A stretch of DNA of 10,826 bases. Origin: Flavobacteriales bacterium (GTDB lineage Bacteria > Bacteroidota > Bacteroidia > Flavobacteriales_E > Vicingaceae). The notes below the pieces were generated by a model, which made no database searches, was not told the origin of the DNA, and saw only the letters and a program-made list of their open reading frames with translations. This document shows, one piece after another, positions 7,260-10,826 of the stretch (its first letter is position 1; the number at the start of each line of letters is the position of its first letter). Position numbers and translations under genes: made by a program. The DNA is taken from the NCBI GenBank assembly GCA_002402165.1, contig NVVI01000018.1, forward strand, positions 26,943 to 37,768, written 5' to 3'.

Positions 7260-9305
7260 CTAAAAATCTAAAGGAATAATTAATTGAACGGAAGTCCCTA
7301 AAGCTTTGCCTGAATTATCAATTAAATCTGTAATTAATATTTCGTGTTTCTCTCCGTATTTTTTCCAAATATTACGCAACCTGTTTTGAGTAATTTCCAT
7401 TCCCATAGAGCGATGTTCTGCTTGAACAGATTTCTTTTTTTTTGCTTCACTTGCTTTTCTTCCAATACCATTGTCAACCACAGAGCAAATTAAATTTTCT
7501 CCGTTTTGCTCTATTTTTAATACTATTTCACCCTTACCTTCTATATCTGTAATACCATGTTTTATAGCATTCTCTATAAATGGTTGAAGCAGCATAGGAG
7601 GAATTTTTAAGTTATAAATATCAATACTTTCATCAATTTTTACTTTAAAGTCAATGCCATTTTTCAATCTTTTAGCCTCCAACTCAACATACATTTGAAG
7701 CAACTCTTTCTCTTCTTTGATTGGAATTGATTTTTCTTCAGAATTCTCGAGTGTACTGCGCATTATTTTCCCAAATTTAGTTAGATAATCATGTGCTTCT
7801 TCTTTGTTGTTCTCTATAATATGCTTTTGAATAGAATTTAAAGAATTAAAAATAAAGTGAGGATTAATCTGAGCTTTTAATGCTTTTAATTCAATGTTTT
7901 GCTTTTCAATTTCTAATTCTTTATTAGTTTTTTCTACCTCAATCTTTTGTTCTTCAATCGTTATTTTTTGTTTACGTGTAATTTGTAAACGATTAAATAT
8001 AAAAATAGAGAACAAGATTACTAAGCCTAATCCTCCAGCAACGGAATAGCTGATAATTTTTTGCTTTTGCTCCTGTTCAAATGAAATTGCAATTTGCTTT
8101 TCATTTTCTTTATCATCAATCACTTTTTGTTTTTCATACTCATATTTAGCCTGTTGTTGAGCAGTAGCTTTTAAGGTAGCTTCGTTCTTAATGCTATCTC
8201 GCATGGAAATATATAGCTTATGCATTTTTAATGCTTCCATTCCATTTCCTTGTTCTTCATTTATTTCGCTTAATAATTTTGCAGCATTTTTAATGTTCTC
8301 TGGATAACCTATTGCTCTAGCCAATGCTAAACTTTGACTAGCATATTTTTTTGCTTCAAGAAAGCTTTTTTCATTATAATAAACCCTTCCAATGTTATTT
8401 AATGAAAAAGCCATCCCTTCTTTATCTGCAATTTCTTCTCTTATTTTTAAGCTTTTTTGATAATATTCGAGAGCTTCATCAGCCTTTTTTTGCTGTTTAT
8501 AAGCACTTGCTATGTTATTTAAAGAAAGTGCTTCCCCTTTTCTAACCCCTAATTCTTTATATATTTTTAAACTTTTATAATAACACTCCAATGCCTCATT
8601 AAAGTTATTTTGATAATGATAAATAGTTCCAATGTTAACCCAAGAAAGGGCTATTCCATTTTTGTCGTCAATGCCTTCTTGAATAGCTAAGCTTTTACGG
8701 TAATATTCTAATGCCTTTTTTGGTTCTCCTTGATTATCATAAATGTATCCAATATTGTTCGAAGAATTTGCCATCCCCTTGCTATCCTTTTTATCTTCCC
8801 TTAATCTCAGCCCTTTATGTATATATTCTAATGATTTAGGAATATCTCCTTGATTAAAATAAATCATTCCTATGTTGTTTAAAGTAGTTGCTATGTCATT
8901 TTCACCTTCTATCTCTTCTCTTGCTTCTAAACTCTTATGGTAATATTCCAAGGCCTTTTTATTGTTTCCTTGATTCATGTACACATACCCAACATTGTTT
9001 AATGCTTCGGCTAAATACACTAACAAGGTTTGTTTTACCTTAGTAGATGGTGAAGATTTATATAGACTTTGACAATCCTGAGCAATACTATCCCAATAGC
9101 CAGTTCTAAACTGCATTGTTGTTTCACCAAATTTATAACGTGCAACTATTTTTGAAGTATCATGACTGTGGGGATTACTTATAACGCTATTTAAGCTATC
9201 GATATACTGCTGCTCTTCAAGAGAATATGTTTGAGCAAAACATTGTGGCATTTCAACTCCGCACATTACGATAACAAATAGAAATATGTAAATGCAATTT
9301 CTCAC
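7260..9305 (-). CDS. TPR-sensor histidine kinase (LytS/YehU-type, His_kinase plus HATPase)
   Basis: The product is 681 residues. Order: signal peptide (1-25); an N-terminal segment with SHDTSK; six TPR units exactly 40 residues apart (starts at 102, 142, 182, 222, 262 and 302); a coiled coil rich in K, E and Q (~380-415); one membrane helix (~419-437); a second coiled coil (~440-477); the His_kinase domain with H483 in INPHFIFNSLN; and an ATPase domain with QPFIENAIKHG (574-584, N-box N579) and DNGIG (611-615). This is the LytS/YehU class, in which the N-P-H-F histidine is phosphorylated. The TPRs should be periplasmic and the kinase cytoplasmic. The start is GTG at 9305, preceded in frame by TAA; a later Met would destroy the signal peptide. 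The stop TAG abuts the ATG of the response regulator, its likely partner. The sensor and membrane linker closely resemble the phosphatase gene at 1-1914. Confidence 0.96.
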   Translation of the reverse strand: MRNCIYIFLFVIVMCGVEMPQCFAQTYSLEEQQYIDSLNSVISNPHSHDTSKIVARYKFGETTMQFRTGYWDSIAQDCQSLYKSSPSTKVKQTLLVYLAEALNNVGYVYMNQGNNKKALEYYHKSLEAREEIEGENDIATTLNNIGMIYFNQGDIPKSLEYIHKGLRLREDKKDSKGMANSSNNIGYIYDNQGEPKKALEYYRKSLAIQEGIDDKNGIALSWVNIGTIYHYQNNFNEALECYYKSLKIYKELGVRKGEALSLNNIASAYKQQKKADEALEYYQKSLKIREEIADKEGMAFSLNNIGRVYYNEKSFLEAKKYASQSLALARAIGYPENIKNAAKLLSEINEEQGNGMEALKMHKLYISMRDSIKNEATLKATAQQQAKYEYEKQKVIDDKENEKQIAISFEQEQKQKIISYSVAGGLGLVILFSIFIFNRLQITRKQKITIEEQKIEVEKTNKELEIEKQNIELKALKAQINPHFIFNSLNSIQKHIIENNKEEAHDYLTKFGKIMRSTLENSEEKSIPIKEEKELLQMYVELEAKRLKNGIDFKVKIDESIDIYNLKIPPMLLQPFIENAIKHGITDIEGKGEIVLKIEQNGENLICSVVDNGIGRKASEAKKKKSVQAEHRSMGMEITQNRLRNIWKKYGEKHEILITDLIDNSGKALGTSVQLIIPLDF
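8283..9002 (-). repeat. 120-bp tandem TPR-coding repeats in the histidine kinase gene
   Basis: Six coding units with an exact 40-codon period, starting at residues 102, 142, 182, 222, 262 and 302 with LNNxG-like sequences. The consensus (NNIGxxYxxQG, ALEYYxKSLxIxE) is nearly the same as in the array at 858-1578, so the two arrays probably share an origin or exchange sequence. Confidence 0.85.
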
Positions 9306-9326
9306 ATTTTAAATGTAAGAAATCTA
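9298..9326 (-). promoter_or_regulatory. 29-bp conserved leader with 23-bp dyad over the GTG start (copy 2)
   Basis: This is an exact copy of 3997-4025, with the dyad at 9299-9321 and its perfect core at 9304-9316 overlapping the histidine kinase GTG start at 9305. The same TAGATTTC (9326-9319, minus strand) resembles the -7 element. Beyond these 29 bp the sequences on both sides diverge at once, so the match is not simply the edge of a long recent duplication. Confidence 0.5.
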
Positions 9327-9340
9327 TGAGACTTTTATGT

Positions 9341-9373
9341 AAAAAAAGATAAGATTGCTTCGTTCCTCGCAAT
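9341..9373 (-). terminator. Probable terminator of the E1 dehydrogenase gene
   Basis: Read on the minus strand, just after the E1 stop, the ATTGC...GCAAT hairpin of the dispersed repeat is followed within six bases by seven T (9347-9341). The stem is short (5 bp), so termination may be partial. It would separate the metabolic gene from the kinase operon. Confidence 0.5.
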
Positions 9374-9377
9374 GACG
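9353..9377. repeat. Dispersed palindromic repeat (ATTGC...GCAAT, 'cattgcgaggaacgaagcaat' class)
   Basis: The intergenic sequence GATTGCTTCGTTCCTCGCAA (continuing TGACG) has inverted ATTGC/GCAAT ends (9354-9358 and 9369-9373) around a 10-nt centre. From general knowledge this sequence class recurs in intergenic regions of many unrelated bacterial genomes, including Bacteroidota, as a REP/MITE-like element. Copy number in this genome cannot be judged, as only one copy is in the window. Confidence 0.7.
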
Positions 9378-9385
9378 AATAATGA

Positions 9386-10826
9386 TTAGTAATTCAATAG
9401 GTTTTTCAGGGCCTCAGTAACTTTATCTCCATCAGGCAATAAGGTCGCTTCTAAAATAGAGTTTAGAGGTATTGCAGGTGTATCTACTGATCCAACAATT
9501 TCTATTGGAGCATCTAAATCTTCAAAGCAGTTCTTTTGAATACGAGCAGCTAAACCAAGCGTAAATGAGTTCTCTACAGATTCTTCTGTAACCAACATCA
9601 CTTTATTGTGCTTTTCAGTAGCAGTATACATCGCTTCTTCATCTATGGGGTTCAATGTTCTCAAGTCAATAATTTCAATTTGTCCTTCAAAATTTTTCGC
9701 AGCTTCTAAACTCCAATAAACACCTCTTCCATAAGTTATAATGACAGCACTTTCACCGTTTTTAATTTTAGTATTATCAGCTTCAATCACAGTTCTTGCT
9801 TTACCAAAAGGAATTACATAATCTCCATCAGGTTCAATCGTTTTTGCTCCTTCTGTTCCTTTTATTTTACTCCAATACAAACCTTTGTGCTCTAAAATCA
9901 CTACAGGGTTTGGATCATAGTAAGCAGCCTTCATTAAACCCTTTAAATCAGCCCCTGTAGATGGGTAAGCTACTTTTACTCCTCTAATTTGCGTTACCAC
10001 AGATTCTACACTAGAAGAATGATAAGGACCTCCTGAGCCATAAGCTCCAATGGGAACTCTTAACACCATACTCACAGGCCATTTACCATTTGATAAATAA
10101 TAAGAGCGACTAACTTCAGTAAACAATTGGTTTAATCCTGGCCAAATATAATCGGCAAACTGAACCTCAACAATAGGTTTTAAACCGACTGCCGACATAC
10201 CAACTGTGCTTCCAACAATAAATGCTTCTTGTATGGGGGTATTAAAAACTCTATCACCACCAAATTGTTGAGCCAAGGTGGCTGCTTCTCTAAATACTCC
10301 ACCAATACGAGCCCCAACATCTTGTCCATATAATAAACACTCAGGATGTTTTTCCATTAATTCTCTTATCGCAAACAAGGCAGAATCAACCATCACCGTT
10401 TTTTCTTTTCCAGCTGGTTCTCTTTCTCCTTTTTCTTCTGTTATTGGCGTTGGAGCAAAATGGAAAGTTGTTAAATCTTCAGGTTTGGGATCCTCTTCCT
10501 TTAATGCTAAAGCGTAATCTTTTTGAACTAATTTTTTAGCAGTTTCTTCTATTTTCTTTAACACTTTTCCAGAAACTCCTAAGTCTACTAATTCCTTAAT
10601 TAATTTAGGAAATGGATCCCTTTTTTTTGCCTCATCCAAATCATCTCGATACCATTCCATTCTAACACCAGAAGTATGATGATTTAATAAAGGCACTTTT
10701 GCATGAATAATAAAAGGTCTTCTTTCTTTACGAACAATTTTTATTACTTCACTAAAGGTTTGGTATGATTCAGAGAAATTAGTTCCATCAATGGTTCTAA
10801 CTTCAAGTCCTTTAAACCCTTTTGCG
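9386..10826 (-). CDS. 2-oxoacid dehydrogenase E1, fused alpha/beta subunits (partial, N-terminus outside window)
   Basis: The frame is open through the right edge; 479 residues are visible before the TAA at 9386. The first ~90 visible residues are the end of an E1 alpha domain (RTIDGTNF, RRPFIIHAKVP, HHTSG, then KKRDPFPKLIKEL). A charged linker rich in E, P and K follows (~visible 105-139), then a complete E1 beta domain (~140-479) with YGQDVG, GGVFREA, RVFNTPIQEAFIVG (its Glu is in the position that activates thiamine diphosphate), VQFADYIWPGLNQ, YHSSSVES and EHKGLYW. The fused enzyme decarboxylates a 2-oxoacid and transfers the acyl group to lipoyl-E2. The beta part resembles branched-chain 2-oxoacid dehydrogenase (2-oxoisovalerate) most, but pyruvate cannot be excluded. 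An internal GTG at 10696 is not the start, because alpha-type sequence continues upstream of it. It is metabolic and probably unrelated to the signalling genes downstream, from which a terminator-like repeat separates it. Confidence 0.93.
   Translation of the reverse strand, partial: AKGFKGLEVRTIDGTNFSESYQTFSEVIKIVRKERRPFIIHAKVPLLNHHTSGVRMEWYRDDLDEAKKRDPFPKLIKELVDLGVSGKVLKKIEETAKKLVQKDYALALKEEDPKPEDLTTFHFAPTPITEEKGEREPAGKEKTVMVDSALFAIRELMEKHPECLLYGQDVGARIGGVFREAATLAQQFGGDRVFNTPIQEAFIVGSTVGMSAVGLKPIVEVQFADYIWPGLNQLFTEVSRSYYLSNGKWPVSMVLRVPIGAYGSGGPYHSSSVESVVTQIRGVKVAYPSTGADLKGLMKAAYYDPNPVVILEHKGLYWSKIKGTEGAKTIEPDGDYVIPFGKARTVIEADNTKIKNGESAVIITYGRGVYWSLEAAKNFEGQIEIIDLRTLNPIDEEAMYTATEKHNKVMLVTEESVENSFTLGLAARIQKNCFEDLDAPIEIVGSVDTPAIPLNSILEATLLPDGDKVTEALKNLLNY

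Noticed and set aside
8351..8545. Plus-strand open frame of about 64 codons
   Set aside because: It is antisense to the TPR array of the histidine kinase; its Leu/Phe-rich composition comes from the reverse of Lys/Glu-rich TPR codons.
6507..9305. PorX/PorY-type regulators of type IX secretion
   Set aside because: The regulator ends in a LytTR domain rather than the PglZ-like domain of PorX, and the kinase is of the LytS/YehU class.
10278..10517. Plus-strand open frame of about 79 codons
   Set aside because: It is antisense to the E1 dehydrogenase linker and beta domain, with no supporting signal.
10694..10696. GTG as the start of the E1 gene
   Set aside because: The same frame continues to the window edge with typical E1 alpha sequence (RTIDGTNF, RRPFIIHAK), so the true start is outside the window.

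Overview
The window looks like a chromosomal segment from a low-GC member of the Bacteroidota, probably Flavobacteriia or a close relative. The evidence is an AT-rich sequence without clear Shine-Dalgarno sites, a C-terminal type IX secretion sorting domain, periplasmic-TPR/SpoIIE phosphatases carrying the SITYAKRIQ-AILP helix usual in this phylum, a LytS/LytTR-type two-component pair, and a 2-oxoacid dehydrogenase E1 with alpha and beta parts in one chain. The exact genus cannot be read from this.

All seven genes lie on the minus strand, so transcription runs from high to low coordinates. In that order: (1) the C-terminal part of an E1 alpha/beta fusion (9386-10826, N-terminus outside the window), followed by a dispersed palindromic repeat with a T-run that probably terminates it; (2) a TPR sensor histidine kinase (7260-9305), followed with no gap by (3) its LytTR response regulator (6507-7259); (4) an uncharacterised exported protein (5705-6376); (5) a secreted protein with seven propeller-like repeats and a T9SS sorting domain (4097-5665); (6) a TPR-membrane-SpoIIE phosphatase (1911-4004); and (7) a second, paralogous TPR-SpoIIE phosphatase (1-1914, cut by the window's left edge), whose ATG overlaps the stop of gene 6.

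Genes 2, 6 and 7 share an architecture: signal peptide, periplasmic 40-residue TPR repeats, one membrane helix and a cytoplasmic output domain. Gene 7 is a mosaic. Its sensor and membrane half resembles the histidine kinase (about 57/81 identical around the membrane helix), while its phosphatase half resembles gene 6 (about 130/163 identical). In addition, the kinase and gene 6 share an identical 29-bp leader over their GTG starts, containing a 23-bp near-palindrome and an overlapping ATG-TGA. The cluster therefore looks like a family of related periplasmic sensors wired to different outputs (phosphotransfer to a DNA-binding regulator, and PP2C-type dephosphorylation), with two exported proteins between them. 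What they sense, and whether they act together, is inference.

There is no gene-free stretch over 300 bases. The largest gaps are 6377-6506 (130 bp), 4005-4096 (92 bp) and 9306-9385 (80 bp). No RNA gene, CRISPR array, insertion sequence or plus-strand gene was supported.
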